Under the pieces are notes generated by a model. It did not search any database, was not told the DNA's origin, and was given only the letters and a program-made list of their open reading frames with translations. A stretch of 64,000 nt of DNA from Methylogaea oryzae (GTDB taxonomy: Bacteria > Pseudomonadota > Gammaproteobacteria > Methylococcales > Methylococcaceae), in contig NZ_AP019782.1 of assembly GCF_019669985.1 (NCBI RefSeq), positions 3,528,001 through 3,592,000 on the forward strand, given 5' to 3'. Below, in pieces: positions 52,803 through 63,921 of the stretch (the first letter of the stretch is position 1; each line of letters starts with the position of its first letter). Both the position numbers and the translations under genes were made by a program.

Positions 52803-54530
52803 ATGATCGTTTTGGGACTGTCCGGCGCCGTCAGCCACGACGCTTCCGCCGCTTTGTTCGTGGACGGCAAGCTGGTCGCCGCCGCCGAGGAAGAGCGCTT
52901 CCTGCGCGACAAGCACGCCAAAGGCAAGCTGCCCGTCGAAGCCACCAAGTTCTGCCTGGAGTTCGCCGGCATCAAGCCCGAGCAGGTGGACATCGTCGCC
53001 TTCCCCTACGCCGAAATCGGCCTGTGGAACAGCCCGGCGCGCTGGCACTACGCGGCCCGCCACTGGTATGCGCCGGACCGCGCCTTCACCGCCCTGTTCA
53101 ACGGCAACCGCCGCTACTGGCGCAACCACCGCAACGTCATGGCCATGCTGGACGATCTGGGCATCGGCGCCAAGCGCGTCAAGTTCGTGCCGGTAGAGCA
53201 CCATTTGGCCCACGCCAGCAGCGCCTACCACCTGTCCGGCTTCGAAGGGCGTTGCGCCATCCTCGGCATCGACGGCAAGGGCGAATACGCCACCACCTTC
53301 TTCGGTTACGGCGAAAACGGCCGCATCCACAAGATCAAGGAGTTCTACGACCCGGATTCCCTCGGCGGCCTCTACGGCGCCCTCACCGAATACCTGGGCT
53401 TCGAAATGCTGGATGGCGAATTCAAGGTCATGGGCATGGCGCCCTACGGCGATCCCAAGCGCTTCGACCTGTCGCGCCTGCTGGAATGCGATGGCAAGGA
53501 TTTGCGCGTCAACACCCAGCTGGTCAACTGCATCGGCCTGCGCCGCTACAAGAAGGACGGCAAGGGCTACTACTTCAGCCCGGCACTGATCGACTGGCTC
53601 GGCCCCATGCGCGAGGGCGACGAAATCGACGATCCCTACATCGACTACGCGGCTTCCATCCAGGCCCTGCTGGAAGACGCCGCGCTCAAGCTCATCGACC
53701 ACTACCTGGGCGACATCATCCGCGAAACCGGCAAAATCTGCTTCGCCGGCGGCGTGGCGCTCAACGTCAAGCTCAACCAGCGCATCATCGCCCTGCCCGG
53801 CGTGAAGGAACTGTTCGTGCAGCCGGCAGCTTCCGATGCCGGCACCGCCATCGGCGCCGCCAGCTACGCCGCCGTGCAGGCCGGCGAGAAAGTCGCCCCC
53901 ATGGAACACGTGTACCTCGGCCCGCGTTACACCACCGAACAGTGCATAGAGGCCTGCCGGCAGCATCCGGCAAAGCCCCAATGGGAAGTGCTGGAGAACG
54001 CCCCGGCGGAAGCCGCCAAGCTGCTGGCCGAAGGCAATCCGGTGGCCTGGTTCCAGGGCCGCATGGAGTTCGGGCCTAGAGCCTTGGGCTGCCGCAGCAT
54101 CCTCGGCAATCCCGCCTCGCGCGGAGTGGCCGACCTCATCAACGCCCAGATCAAATACCGCGAACGCTGGCGGCCGTTCTGCCCGTCCATGCTGGACCGA
54201 GTCGCGCCGGAAATCCTCCAGACCGACCACCCCAGCCCCTACATGACCTTCACCTTCGACGTGGCGGAAAGCTGGAAGAGCCGCATTCCCGAAGTCGTCC
54301 ACAAGGACGGCACGGCGAGGGCGCAAATCGTCACGAAGGAAACCAACCCGCGTTATTACGCCTTGATCGAAGAGCTGGAAAAACACACCGGCAACGCCGT
54401 GGTGCTCAACACCTCCCTCAATCGCCGCGGCGAACCCATGGTGTGCAGCCCCACCGACGCCTTGAACATGTTCTTCGGCTCGGATTTGCCCTATTTGGTG
54501 ATGGAGGATTTGTTGATTCGGAAGGGGTAG
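52803..54530 (+). CDS. NodU/CmcH-family carbamoyltransferase
   Basis: 575 residues. N-terminal Carbam_trans_N with VEHHLAHASSAYHLSGF (metal-binding His), GIDGKGEYATT, and KVMGMAPYGDP; C-terminal WFQGRMEFGPRALGCRSIL and VVLNTSLNRRGEPMV. Transfers carbamoyl from carbamoyl phosphate to a hydroxyl of a sugar or secondary metabolite. No biosynthetic cluster is beside it, so the acceptor is unknown. SD and spacing are normal at 52803. Confidence 0.93.
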   Translation: MIVLGLSGAVSHDASAALFVDGKLVAAAEEERFLRDKHAKGKLPVEATKFCLEFAGIKPEQVDIVAFPYAEIGLWNSPARWHYAARHWYAPDRAFTALFNGNRRYWRNHRNVMAMLDDLGIGAKRVKFVPVEHHLAHASSAYHLSGFEGRCAILGIDGKGEYATTFFGYGENGRIHKIKEFYDPDSLGGLYGALTEYLGFEMLDGEFKVMGMAPYGDPKRFDLSRLLECDGKDLRVNTQLVNCIGLRRYKKDGKGYYFSPALIDWLGPMREGDEIDDPYIDYAASIQALLEDAALKLIDHYLGDIIRETGKICFAGGVALNVKLNQRIIALPGVKELFVQPAASDAGTAIGAASYAAVQAGEKVAPMEHVYLGPRYTTEQCIEACRQHPAKPQWEVLENAPAEAAKLLAEGNPVAWFQGRMEFGPRALGCRSILGNPASRGVADLINAQIKYRERWRPFCPSMLDRVAPEILQTDHPSPYMTFTFDVAESWKSRIPEVVHKDGTARAQIVTKETNPRYYALIEELEKHTGNAVVLNTSLNRRGEPMVCSPTDALNMFFGSDLPYLVMEDLLIRKG

Positions 54531-54697
54531 GGTCTGCCGCTGCACGGTGGCGGTTTATTCCCTCTCCCCCAGGGAGAGGGTAGGGTGAGGGGTGTGAGAG
54601 GCACATGGCTTTATCATTCCCACGCTCTGCGTGGGAATGGAATCGGTGCCGCTGCGCGGCAGTTTATTTGAATGTGGGTCAGCCGCACCCACGGGCG

Positions 54698-54733
54698 GGT
54701 TACTTTCTTTTGTGCGGCCAAAAGAAAGTAACC
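54698..54733. repeat. Family D hairpin (GGTTACTTTCTTTTG)
   Basis: Perfect 15-pair inverted repeat GGTTACTTTCTTTTG / CAAAAGAAAGTAACC with loop TGCGGC. Repeats of this type are widespread in proteobacterial intergenic DNA. Confidence 0.88.
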
Positions 54734-54764
54734 AAAGAAAACGCCGCCCGATTGCCGCTTCTCC

Positions 54765-54889
54765 CTGCGCGCCGAAGCTTGGGCCGGGAGTTGGCCGACA
54801 GGCCATCCCTGGCCTGACGCCCAACCCGCCGCCTCCATGCGGCGGCCCTTCGGGTTATTCCCGCCCCAAACTCCGGTGCTCGGCGCGGC
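54765..54889 (+). repeat. Long inverted repeat, left arm
   Basis: About 125 bases; shares GGGCCGGGAGTTGGCCGACA, CCTGGCCTGACGCCCAACCC and CTCCGGTGCTCGGCGCG (in complement) with the right arm at 55704-55822. Differences are a few substitutions and a short indel. Confidence 0.85.
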
Positions 54890-55024
54890 AAAAGGGGAAG
54901 ACGAACGGATCGTGTATCCACCTTCTAGGACACCGTTCCGGCATAACATATGCTAAACAGCGTCCATATAGCACTGTAAACAACATTCTCTTTAAATAGC
55001 TGCTCGCCTTCTTGGAGCAACCAT

Positions 55025-55564
55025 ATGACTGACTCCAGTACTCCGCCCAAACTCTACGAGGGCATTTATGCCGGAAAGGTATTGGCTGTGATGGCAGCAA
55101 CCATAAACACTGAGCATTCCGCATTTTCTAGCTGGATGGTTGCTGGGTTTGGTGCAGCAATCGGGTTGCTCATAGCGAACGTCGACAAAGTTGCCCCATA
55201 CATATCTCCGACCGCTATTGGCGTTTCAACTAAGCTGTTTCTTTTCGCCGTAATGCTCAACGTTCTACAGCGGTATCTGGGTGCCATCATCGCTGGAAGC
55301 GTTGCAACGGCCAAGGAAGTCGAATCCATTCCAGTCACCACCACATTTGACGTGAACGTCGTCCTAAATGAAATCGAGCGGTCCACTCTTTGGCCTATGC
55401 GCCCCCTGGTTCGTTGGTCAAATCGCAGGATTCTTGCTGGCGACATCGCATTTGGAGGACGCCTTAACGCGTGGATGGCACAAGTAGAGGGCTGGCTCGT
55501 TCTGGCACAAATGGTTGTTGTAATTGCCGCAGCATGGGTAATCGCAAATGCGCTCAAAGGCTAA
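55025..55564 (+). CDS. Lower-GC membrane protein of unknown function
   Basis: 179 residues, not recognised. Hydrophobic segments near 34-53, 68-93 and 157-177 suggest three to four membrane passes. Base composition is visibly more AT-rich than its neighbours and codon use is mixed (ATA, TTT, CTA, AAA, TCA common), which suggests a different origin. It is enclosed by the inverted arms at 54765-54889 and 55704-55822. No ribosome binding site is strong; ATG at 55025 is the first in frame. Confidence 0.6.
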   Translation: MTDSSTPPKLYEGIYAGKVLAVMAATINTEHSAFSSWMVAGFGAAIGLLIANVDKVAPYISPTAIGVSTKLFLFAVMLNVLQRYLGAIIAGSVATAKEVESIPVTTTFDVNVVLNEIERSTLWPMRPLVRWSNRRILAGDIAFGGRLNAWMAQVEGWLVLAQMVVVIAAAWVIANALKG

Positions 55565-56291
55565 CAATCCAGTGCAGTAGATTGGGCCGACGACAGGAAG
55601 CCCAACACCAAATCATTGGGGATTCACGGACTCACCCCAACCCACCCGAGTGGTTATCATGGATAGAGCGACGGGGAGCCGGGAGCGGAAAATCCCCTGC
55701 GACGCGCCGAGCACCGGAGCTTGGGGCGGGAACAACCCGAAGGGCCGCCGCAGGAAGCGGCGGGTTGGGCGTCAGGCCAGGGATAGCCTGTCGGCCAACT
55801 CCCGGCCCAAGCGAGGAGCGCAGGGGACCGCGCAGCGGCGCGTCGCTGGGGTGTCGTTTCTTTTGGGTACTTTTGATGCTGCCCATCCATGGGCAACACC
55901 CGGAGGGCGTGCTTCGCACGTCCCATTTCGTTCCGGACGAAATGGTCTTTGGACAAGCACAAATTCGCCTGGAGCGAATTTGAACAGCGGAACGCTGGCC
56001 CAAAGGGCGAAAACCAGGGATGGTTTTCGTAAAGAAAAGTACCTCGTCCGCGGGGACGAGACCCCGCATTCAAAAAACCGCGCCGTAGGCGCACACAATC
56101 CCCTTTTGGCAGCTACGCATGCAGGCGCGAGCTTGTGGACTGACGACAGAAGATCCAACCCCAAAACGTTACGCCTACCATATGAGCCTCGCCGACTCCC
56201 CCATCTCCCCGCGCTTGCTGTATCTTGTCGCGGAAGACTTGTTGAACCGCTAGACTCCCGCTTGGCCACCGACGTGAAAGACCATGCCGCC
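55565..56291. repeat. Repeat-rich gap (727 bases) before the BLUF gene
   Basis: Contains the right inverted arm (55704-55822), a stretch with TTTCTTTTGGGTACTTTTG and GTAAAGAAAAGTACC (about 55856-56043), and palindromic pieces (GGACGAAATGG type). An open frame runs through the gap into the BLUF gene, but its text is that of repeats and shows no domain. No gene of its own is supported. Confidence 0.75.
55704..55822 (-). repeat. Long inverted repeat, right arm
   Basis: Reverse complement of the left arm at 54765-54889 with minor changes (for example GACAGGCTATCCCTGGCC versus GACAGGCCATCCCTGGCC). Confidence 0.85.
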
Positions 56292-56738
56292 ATGCCCCTC
56301 CGTCTGATCGCCTACATCAGCGAATACACCGGAAAACCGGAAAACATTGGTGCGGATTTGGCCGACATCCGCCGCGTCGCCAAGCGTTTCAACCGCGAAA
56401 ACGGCATCAGCGGCGTGCTGTTTTTCCTCAACAACCGCTTCATGCAAGTGTTGGAGGGCGAAGCGGGAACCCTGTCCGCGCTGCTGCGCAAGATCGAAGC
56501 CGACCCGCGCCATACCCACCTCAGCTACTTGCTCAATGCGCCCATCACGCAACGGGAGTTGGCGGATTGGAACATGGACACCTTCCACCTGACGCAGTCT
56601 GAGGTATTCCGGCCGCAGACGCTGCAAGCAGTCACCCGCATCTACACGGCCAACGTGGAGCCCGATGCCCGCAGCTTCTTAACGCTGCTGGAGGACATGC
56701 TCAACGATCCGGAGGTTTTGCGCATCGTAAATCATTAA
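56292..56738 (+). CDS. BLUF-domain blue-light photoreceptor
   Basis: 148-residue single-domain flavin photoreceptor. BLUF key residues are all present: Tyr8 (LIAYISEY), Asn34 (RFNRENGISG), Gln52 (FMQVLEGE), and Trp93/Met95 (ADWNMDTF). It senses blue light through FAD; with no effector domain, a partner protein must carry the output. ATG 56292 is chosen; a GTG at 56274 is possible, and the longer frame to 55650 is repeat DNA. Confidence 0.9.
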   Translation: MPLRLIAYISEYTGKPENIGADLADIRRVAKRFNRENGISGVLFFLNNRFMQVLEGEAGTLSALLRKIEADPRHTHLSYLLNAPITQRELADWNMDTFHLTQSEVFRPQTLQAVTRIYTANVEPDARSFLTLLEDMLNDPEVLRIVNH

Positions 56739-56819
56739 TCCGGGCGCGTTCCCCCCTTGCCAACGACGCCCCGCCGCGGCTTCAAATCGGATGACGGCGA
56801 TATTTTCGAAAACAGCGCT

Positions 56820-56848
56820 TTACGACAGGAAGTTAACTGCCATATAAT
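56820..56848 (+). promoter_or_regulatory. tRNA-Val promoter
   Basis: TTACGA (56820-56825), 17 bases, TATAAT (56843-56848), perfect -10 box. Predicted start near 56855, six bases before the tRNA. Confidence 0.7.
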
Positions 56849-56860
56849 TGCCGGCCTTAC

Positions 56861-56937
56861 AGGCGCGTAGCTCAGTTGGTTAGAGCACCACCTTGACATG
56901 GTGGGGGTCGTTGGTTCGAGTCCGATCGCGCCTACCA
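56861..56937 (+). tRNA. tRNA-Val (GAC)
   Basis: 77-base cloverleaf with encoded CCA. Acceptor stem AGGCGCG/CGCGCCT, D-loop AGCTCAGTTGGTTAGAGC, anticodon arm CCACCTTGACATGGTGG with GAC, T-arm GTTGGTTCGAGTCCGAT. Reads GUC/GUU codons. Confidence 0.97.
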
Positions 56938-56945
56938 AACATCCC

Positions 56946-56976
56946 AAAGCATCGCATAAGCGATGCTTTGTTTTTT
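56946..56976 (+). terminator. Rho-independent terminator after tRNA-Val
   Basis: Stem AAAGCATCGC/GCGATGCTTT, loop ATAA, then GTTTTTT. Nine bases past the tRNA; separates it from thrS. Confidence 0.93.
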
Positions 56977-57028
56977 CCGCCTTACGGCATGCGAAGCGGT
57001 AAACGTTCAAGCTCGCAGGATTAAAACT

Positions 57029-58936
57029 ATGCCGGTCGTAACCCTTCCCGACGGATCACAACGCCAATTCGACCAAGCGGTCACGGTCATGCAGGTGGCC
57101 GAGTCTATCGGCGCGGGCTTGGCGCGAGCGGCGCTGGCCGGCCGGATAGACGGCAAGCTGGTGGACACCTCCACCCTGATCGAGCGGGACGCAGTGCTGG
57201 CCATCGTGACGGCCAAGGACGCCGACGGGCTGGAAATCATCCGCCACTCCACCGCCCATTTGCTGGCGCAGGCGGTGAAAAGCCTGTTCCCATCGGCCCA
57301 GGTGACCATCGGCCCGGTGATCGAGGACGGCTTCTACTACGACTTTTCCTTCGAGCGGCCGTTCACGCCGGAAGACCTGGCGGCCATCGAGAAGAAGATG
57401 CAGGAACTGGCCGGCCAAGCCCTGGCGGTGCAGCGCAAAGTGCTGCCGCGCGATGAGGCCGCGGCCTATTTCCTCGGGCTGGGCGAGAAATACAAGGCGG
57501 AGATCATCGGCGCCATTCCCGCCGGCGAGGACGTGTCGCTCTACAGCCAGGGCGAGTTCACCGACCTGTGCCGCGGCCCGCACGTGCCGGACACCGGCAA
57601 GCTGAAGACGTTCAAGCTGATGAAAGTGGCCGGCGCCTATTGGCGCGGCGACTCGCGCAACGAAATGCTGCAGCGCATTTACGGTACCGCCTGGGCCGAC
57701 AAAAAAGACCTGGACGCCTACCTGCACCGCCTGGAAGAGGCCGAACGCCGCGACCACCGCAAGATCGGCAAAGTCCAAGACCTGTTCCACACCCAGGAAG
57801 AAGCCCCCGGCATGGTGTTCTGGCACCCCAAGGGCTGGACGGTATGGCAGGTGGTGGAGCAACACATGCGCGGCGTCTACCGGCAGAACGGCTACCAGGA
57901 GATCCGCTGCCCGCAGATTTTGGACGTGAGCCTGTGGAAGGCTTCCGGCCACTGGGACAATTTCCACGACAACATGTTCTTCACCGCCTCGGAAAACCGG
58001 GAATACGCGGTCAAGCCCATGAACTGCCCCGGCCACATCCAGGTATTCAAGCAGCATCTGCACAGCTACCGGGAACTGCCCATCCGCTTCGGCGAATTCG
58101 GTTCCTGCCACCGCAACGAGCCGTCCGGCGCGCTGCACGGCATCATGCGGGTGCGCAGCTTCACCCAGGACGACGGCCATATTTTCTGCACGGAAGAGCA
58201 AGTGCAGGGCGAGGTGGCGGCCTTTATCGAGCTGCTGCGCAAGGTATACGTCGACTTCGGCTTCACCGACATTCTCTACAAGCTGTCCACCCGCCCGGAA
58301 AAGCGCTTGGGTTCGGACGAGGTTTGGGACAAAGCGGAAAGCGCCCTGGCGGCGGCATTGGCGTCCCAGGATATCGAATACCAGCTGCAACCGGGCGAAG
58401 GCGCCTTCTACGGCCCGAAGATCGAATGCTCGCTGCGCGACGCCATCGGCCGCGTCTGGCAGTGCGGCACCATCCAAGTGGATTTCATGATGCCCGGCCG
58501 CCTCGGCGCCGAATACGTGGCGGAAGACAGCTCGCGCCGCACGCCGGTGATGCTGCACCGCGCCATCGTCGGCTCCTTCGAGCGCTTCATCGGCATCCTC
58601 ATCGAACACCATGCCGGCAGCCTGCCGACATGGCTCGCTCCGATCCAGGCGGTGGTGGCCAATATCACGGACCGCCAGTCGGAATACGTGTCCCAAGTGG
58701 CGGGAATCCTTGAAAAACAAGGATTTCGCGTCAAAACGGACTTGAGAAATGAGAAGATCGGCTTTAAAATCCGCGAGCATTCCATGCAGCGGGTTCCTTA
58801 TTTGCTGGTCGTCGGTGATCGGGAAATGGAAAACGGCACCGTGGCAGTGCGTTCCCAACAAGGCACCGACCTGGGCAGTTTCCCGGTGTCGGAATTCGCT
58901 GCGCGCCTGGCGCGGGAGATCGAAGCGAAGAATTAA
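57029..58936 (+). CDS. thrS: Threonyl-tRNA synthetase
   Basis: 635-residue class II synthetase. TGS domain (1-60, [22 protein letters not shown]), SAD editing domain with [11 protein letters not shown], catalytic core with [11 protein letters not shown] (zinc Cys), motif 2 [19 protein letters not shown] and motif 3, C-terminal anticodon-binding domain. Start ATG 57029; the frame to 56963 crosses the terminator. Heads the thrS-infC-rpmI-rplT-pheS-pheT-ihfA block. Confidence 0.98.
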   Translation: MPVVTLPDGSQRQFDQAVTVMQVAESIGAGLARAALAGRIDGKLVDTSTLIERDAVLAIVTAKDADGLEIIRHSTAHLLAQAVKSLFPSAQVTIGPVIEDGFYYDFSFERPFTPEDLAAIEKKMQELAGQALAVQRKVLPRDEAAAYFLGLGEKYKAEIIGAIPAGEDVSLYSQGEFTDLCRGPHVPDTGKLKTFKLMKVAGAYWRGDSRNEMLQRIYGTAWADKKDLDAYLHRLEEAERRDHRKIGKVQDLFHTQEEAPGMVFWHPKGWTVWQVVEQHMRGVYRQNGYQEIRCPQILDVSLWKASGHWDNFHDNMFFTASENREYAVKPMNCPGHIQVFKQHLHSYRELPIRFGEFGSCHRNEPSGALHGIMRVRSFTQDDGHIFCTEEQVQGEVAAFIELLRKVYVDFGFTDILYKLSTRPEKRLGSDEVWDKAESALAAALASQDIEYQLQPGEGAFYGPKIECSLRDAIGRVWQCGTIQVDFMMPGRLGAEYVAEDSSRRTPVMLHRAIVGSFERFIGILIEHHAGSLPTWLAPIQAVVANITDRQSEYVSQVAGILEKQGFRVKTDLRNEKIGFKIREHSMQRVPYLLVVGDREMENGTVAVRSQQGTDLGSFPVSEFAARLAREIEAKN

Positions 58937-58983
58937 CACCGATAGTTGGCTCCCATGAGCCGGCCGTTGCGGAGGATGATCGT

Positions 58984-59511
58984 ATCACTACTAGTAAAGA
59001 ACCGCGGCTGAACGACGCCATCAACATACCTTCCGTCCGCCTGATAGGCGCCGACGGGGAACAGGTAGGCATCGTTTCCACAGCCGAAGCGTTGCGCATG
59101 GCCGAAGAGGCCGAGTTGGATCTGGTGGAGATTTCTCCGACAGCCGATCCGCCGGTCTGCCGCATCATGGATTACGGCAAGTTTCGCTTCGAGCTCAGCA
59201 AAAAACAGCACGCCGCCAAGAAGAAGCAAAAACAAATCCAGGTCAAGGAAATCAAATTCCGTCCTGGCACCGGCGAAGGCGATTACCAAGTCAAGATGCG
59301 CGCCCTGACCCGCTTCCTCAACGAAGGCGACAAGGCGAAAGTCACTGTGCGCTTCCGTGGTCGCGAAGTGTCGCATAAGGATTTGGGGCTGGAATTGTTG
59401 AAGCGTGTGGAAAACGAATTGCAGGAATTGGCGATCGTGGAACAGCTGCCCAAGTTGGAGGGCAAGCAGATGATCATGACGCTGGCGCCCAAGAAAAAGA
59501 TTGGCAAGTAA
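58984..59511 (+). CDS. infC: Translation initiation factor IF-3, with ATC start
   Basis: 175 residues if translation starts at the ATC at 58984, which is in frame and eight bases after GGAGG. IF-3 genes typically begin with rare ATT/ATC codons, used for feedback control. No in-frame ATG is available before 59092, which would remove 36 residues of the conserved N-terminal domain ([23 protein letters not shown]). Family text: [15 protein letters not shown] and [17 protein letters not shown]. Confidence 0.95.
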   Translation: MTTSKEPRLNDAINIPSVRLIGADGEQVGIVSTAEALRMAEEAELDLVEISPTADPPVCRIMDYGKFRFELSKKQHAAKKKQKQIQVKEIKFRPGTGEGDYQVKMRALTRFLNEGDKAKVTVRFRGREVSHKDLGLELLKRVENELQELAIVEQLPKLEGKQMIMTLAPKKKIGK

Positions 59512-59529
59512 TTACTGGAGATCGCGGAA

Positions 59530-59727
59530 ATGCCGAAGTTGAAATCGAATCGGGGCGCGGCCAAGCGCTTCAAGCGCACGGGGTCGGGTGGGTTTAAGTG
59601 CAAACACGCTTTCAAGCGCCACATCCTGACCAAGAAGAGCACCAAGAGAAAGCGCCAGCTGCGCGGTCCGGACATGGTGCATGAGTCCGATGTGGCCCGC
59701 GTCGCCCAGATGCTGCCGTACAGTTGA
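59530..59727 (+). CDS. rpmI: Ribosomal protein bL35
   Basis: 65-residue basic protein, [20 protein letters not shown] to [15 protein letters not shown], a full-length bL35. Lies between infC and rplT, 18 and 23 bases from each, as in most gammaproteobacteria. Confidence 0.97.
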   Translation: MPKLKSNRGAAKRFKRTGSGGFKCKHAFKRHILTKKSTKRKRQLRGPDMVHESDVARVAQMLPYS

Positions 59728-59750
59728 TTGCTGGATAGAGGAAAAGCTTA

Positions 59751-60098
59751 ATGGCTAGAGTAAAACGTGGTGTAACCGCCCGCGCCCGGCACAAAAAAGT
59801 GCTGAAGCAGGCCAAAGGTTACTATGGCGCCCGCAGCCGCGTATATCGCGTTGCCAAGCAGGCGGTGATCAAGGCCGGCCAATACGCTTATCGCGATCGC
59901 CGCCAGAAGAAGCGTCAGTTCCGCGCCCTGTGGATCGTCCGCATCAACGCGGCGGCACGGGAATGCGGCCTGTCTTACAGCCGCTTCATGGACGGCTTGA
60001 AGAAAGCCTCCATCGAAATCGACCGCAAGGTACTGGCCGACATGGCCGTATTCGACAAGGACGGTTTCGCGGAACTGGCCCGTATCGCGGCCGGTTGA
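59751..60098 (+). CDS. rplT: Ribosomal protein bL20
   Basis: 115 residues, [20 protein letters not shown] at the start, typical bL20. In enterobacteria L20 represses its own operon by binding the leader; the same gene order here would allow this. Confidence 0.97.
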   Translation: MARVKRGVTARARHKKVLKQAKGYYGARSRVYRVAKQAVIKAGQYAYRDRRQKKRQFRALWIVRINAAARECGLSYSRFMDGLKKASIEIDRKVLADMAVFDKDGFAELARIAAG

Positions 60099-60117
60099 TA
60101 AACGGCGAAACGGCACA

Positions 60118-60147
60118 GCGGGGAAGTCGCGCAAGCGGCTTCCCCGC
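60118..60147 (+). terminator. Hairpin between rplT and pheS (terminator or attenuator)
   Basis: 13-pair stem GCGGGGAAGTCGC/GCGGCTTCCCCGC with GCAA loop, followed by GTCGTTTTC. The T-run is short. It may terminate part of the transcripts before pheST; I see no Phe-rich leader peptide. Confidence 0.65.
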
Positions 60148-60165
60148 GTCGTTTTCGGCTACTGA

Positions 60166-61209
<1,044 letters not shown>

Positions 61210-61237
61210 GGCGAGAGCCTGGCGCTGGGGTGCGGAT

Positions 61238-63619
61238 ATGCGTGTCAGTGAAGTTTGGTTGAGAGAACTGGTTAATCCGTCGCTGGATACGGACGGCTTG
61301 GTGCGCCAATTGACCATGGCCGGCCTGGAGGTCGACGCCGTGGAATCGGTGGCGGGCGACTTCAGCAACGTCGTCGTGGGCGCCATCGAGTCCCTGGACC
61401 CGCACCCGGACGCCGACCGTCTGCGCATCTGCCAAATCGCGGTGGGCCAGGACGCGCCGCTGCAAATCGTCACCGGGGCGCAAAACGTCTACGTCGGCAT
61501 GCGCGTACCGGTGGCCCTGGACGGCGCCAAGCTGCCCGGCGGCATCAAGATCAAACCGTCCAAGCTGCGCGGCGTTCCTTCCTTCGGCATGTTGTGCTCG
61601 GAAAAAGAGCTGGGCATGGCGGAAGAGGCGGAAGGCGTCATGGACCTGCCCCAGGACGCTCCGGTGGGCCAGGACATCCGCGCCTACCTCAATTTGGACG
61701 ACCGAATCATCGAAGTGGATCTCACCCCCAACCGCGCCGACTGCCTCAGCATGGAAGGCGTGGCACGGGAAGTGGCAGCCCTCAACGGCATCGCCTGGCC
61801 CGGCCTGGAAGTGAACGACGCCGCCGTCGGCCATGGCGAAACCTGGAATGTCGCCGTCTCCGCCCCGGCCGAATGCCCTCGCTACCTGGGCCGCCTCATC
61901 AAGGGCATCGATCCCAAAGCGGCCACGCCGCTGTGGCTGGCGGAACGCCTGCGCCGCGCCGGCTTGCGTAGCCTGGGGCCGGCGGTGGACGTGACCAACT
62001 ACGTGTTGCTGGAAATGGGCCAGCCCCTGCACGCCTTCGACGCCGCCAAGGTGCAAGGCGGCGTCCAGGTGCGCAAGGCCCGCAACGACGAAGAACTGCT
62101 GCTGCTCAACGACCTAACCGTCAAGCTGGACGAACGCACCCTGGTGATCGCCGACGAACAGCGTCCGCTGGCCCTGGCCGGCATCATGGGCGGCAAGGAC
62201 TCGGCCGTCGGCGACGCCACCGTCGACCTGTTTCTGGAATGCGCCTATTTCGCTCCCGCCGCCATGATGGGCGAAGCGCGCCGCTACGGCCTGCACACCG
62301 ACTCCTCCCACCGCTTCGAGCGCGGCGTGGATCCCGCCATGCAACATCGCGCCATCGAGCGCGCCACCGCATTGATCCTGTCCATGGCCGGCGGCAGCGC
62401 CGGGCCGATCACCGAGCGGACCAGCGCCGAACACGTGCCGACGCGTTCGCCCATCGTCCTGCGGGAAGATCGGCTCCGTAAAATACTGGGCCTGTCCCTG
62501 GAAAAAGCCCAGGTCACCGACCTGCTGAACCGCTTGCGCATGGATGTGGCCGAAAACGACGGCGGCTGGCGCGTGACGCCGCCCAGCTTCCGTTTCGACG
62601 TGGCCATCGAGGCCGATTTGATCGAGGAAATCGGCCGCGTCTACGGCTACGACCGACTGCCGCGCCGCGTTCCAGTCATGGGCAGCGCCTTGCTGGACGC
62701 GCCGGAAGGCCGCTTGCCGCTCGACCGCATGAAGGATCTGCTGGTGGATCGGGGCTACCAGGAAGCCATCACCTACAGCTTCGTCGACCCCGCCATGCAG
62801 GCGGCGCTGGCGCCCAACGAAACGCCCATCGCCCTGAAAAATCCCATTTCCGCCGACATGGCGATGATGCGCACCACCCTGTGGGCCGGTTTGCTGCAAG
62901 CGGCGCAACACAACCACGCCCGCCAGGAAAACCGCATCCGCTTGTTCGAATCGGGACTGCGATTCCAGGGCGACTTGGCCGATATCCGCCAGGAGCCCGG
63001 CTTGGCCGGACTGGCCCTGGGACCGGTATGGCCGCAGCAGTGGGCCGAAAAAGCCCGTGCAGTGGACTTCTTCGACGTGAAAGCCGACGTGGAAGCGTTG
63101 CTCGCCCTCACCGGCCTAGGCGGCGGCTTCCGCTTCCAGGCCGCCGAGCATCCGGCCCTGCACCCCGGCCAGAGCGCCGCCATCGTCGATGCGGCAGGCC
63201 GTCGCATCGGCTGGCTGGGCATGTTGCACCCGCACCTGGAAAAAGCTTTCGAATTCACCACCAGCGTATTCCTGTTCGAACTGGAACTCGCGGAGACGCA
63301 AATCAAGCGCCTGCCCGCCTTCCGCCCCCTGTCGCGCTTCCCATCGGTGCGCCGCGACCTGGCCCTGGTGGTGGATGCGGCCCTGGAAGCCGGCCGGGTT
63401 CAGGACGCCGTGTTGTCGCTTGCCGACGAGCTGATCCAGGACGTGCGGGTCTTTGACGTGTATTGCGGGCCGGGGGTAGAATCGGGCCGCAAGAGCTTGG
63501 CGCTGGCCTTGGTCTTGCAAGACAGCCGCGACACCTTGACGGACGCCAAAGTGGAAGCGGCCATCGGCAACGTGTTGGCAAAGCTGGAACGCGATTTCGG
63601 TGCGAAGCTGAGGGACTGA
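61238..63619 (+). CDS. pheT: Phenylalanyl-tRNA synthetase beta subunit
   Basis: 793 residues. N-terminal tRNA-binding EMAP-like domain ([20 protein letters not shown]), B3/B4 editing domain, B5 and the C-terminal ferredoxin-fold anticodon-binding domain ([15 protein letters not shown]). Forms an alpha2beta2 enzyme with PheS. Starts 28 bases after pheS. Confidence 0.98.
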   Translation: MRVSEVWLRELVNPSLDTDGLVRQLTMAGLEVDAVESVAGDFSNVVVGAIESLDPHPDADRLRICQIAVGQDAPLQIVTGAQNVYVGMRVPVALDGAKLPGGIKIKPSKLRGVPSFGMLCSEKELGMAEEAEGVMDLPQDAPVGQDIRAYLNLDDRIIEVDLTPNRADCLSMEGVAREVAALNGIAWPGLEVNDAAVGHGETWNVAVSAPAECPRYLGRLIKGIDPKAATPLWLAERLRRAGLRSLGPAVDVTNYVLLEMGQPLHAFDAAKVQGGVQVRKARNDEELLLLNDLTVKLDERTLVIADEQRPLALAGIMGGKDSAVGDATVDLFLECAYFAPAAMMGEARRYGLHTDSSHRFERGVDPAMQHRAIERATALILSMAGGSAGPITERTSAEHVPTRSPIVLREDRLRKILGLSLEKAQVTDLLNRLRMDVAENDGGWRVTPPSFRFDVAIEADLIEEIGRVYGYDRLPRRVPVMGSALLDAPEGRLPLDRMKDLLVDRGYQEAITYSFVDPAMQAALAPNETPIALKNPISADMAMMRTTLWAGLLQAAQHNHARQENRIRLFESGLRFQGDLADIRQEPGLAGLALGPVWPQQWAEKARAVDFFDVKADVEALLALTGLGGGFRFQAAEHPALHPGQSAAIVDAAGRRIGWLGMLHPHLEKAFEFTTSVFLFELELAETQIKRLPAFRPLSRFPSVRRDLALVVDAALEAGRVQDAVLSLADELIQDVRVFDVYCGPGVESGRKSLALALVLQDSRDTLTDAKVEAAIGNVLAKLERDFGAKLRD

Positions 63620-63624
63620 TTGAA

Positions 63625-63921
63625 ATGACGGTGACCAAAGCCGAGTTGGTCGAAAGGCTCTTCGATGAGCTGGGCCTCAACAAGCGCGAGGCCAAGGAAA
63701 TCGTCGAGCAATTTTTCGAAGAGATCAAAAACGCCTTGGAAGCCGGCCGCGAGGTCAAGCTTTCCGGCTTCGGCAATTTCGGCTTGCGCGACAAAGGCGA
63801 AAGACCGGGGCGCAATCCCAAGACCGGCAAGGAAATTCCCATTTCGGCGCGGCGCGTGGTCACCTTCCGCGCCGGGCAGAAACTCAAGGCAAGGGTAGGT
63901 TGCGATGCTGGATCAGAGTAA
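63625..63921 (+). CDS. ihfA: Integration host factor alpha subunit
   Basis: 98 residues, HU/IHF fold. [20 protein letters not shown] and [21 protein letters not shown] carry the DNA-bending arm with its Pro. Located right after pheT, as in many gammaproteobacteria. Confidence 0.97.
   Translation: MTVTKAELVERLFDELGLNKREAKEIVEQFFEEIKNALEAGREVKLSGFGNFGLRDKGERPGRNPKTGKEIPISARRVVTFRAGQKLKARVGCDAGSE

Larger units (their letters stand above)
54531..55024. repeat. Repeat-rich gap (494 bases) left of the lower-GC gene
   Basis: Holds, in order: a family B arm (54559-54593), a single family A palindrome (54615-54639), a GGTTACTTTCTTTTG hairpin (54698-54733), and a long arm (about 54765-54889) that reappears inverted at 55704-55822. 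I see no gene. The last ~100 bases before the ATG at 55025 turn AT-richer. Confidence 0.8.

Noticed and set aside
52473..54545. A 690-residue open frame on the minus strand opposite the carbamoyltransferase
   Set aside because: Antisense shadow in high-GC DNA. No domain, no ribosome site, and the plus-strand gene has clear family motifs.
55650..56738. 362-residue frame joining repeat DNA to the BLUF domain
   Set aside because: The first ~210 residues are translated repeat with no fold; BLUF proteins begin where the ATG at 56292 lies.
57056..58939. A 627-residue minus-strand frame opposite thrS
   Set aside because: Antisense shadow; thrS is certain.
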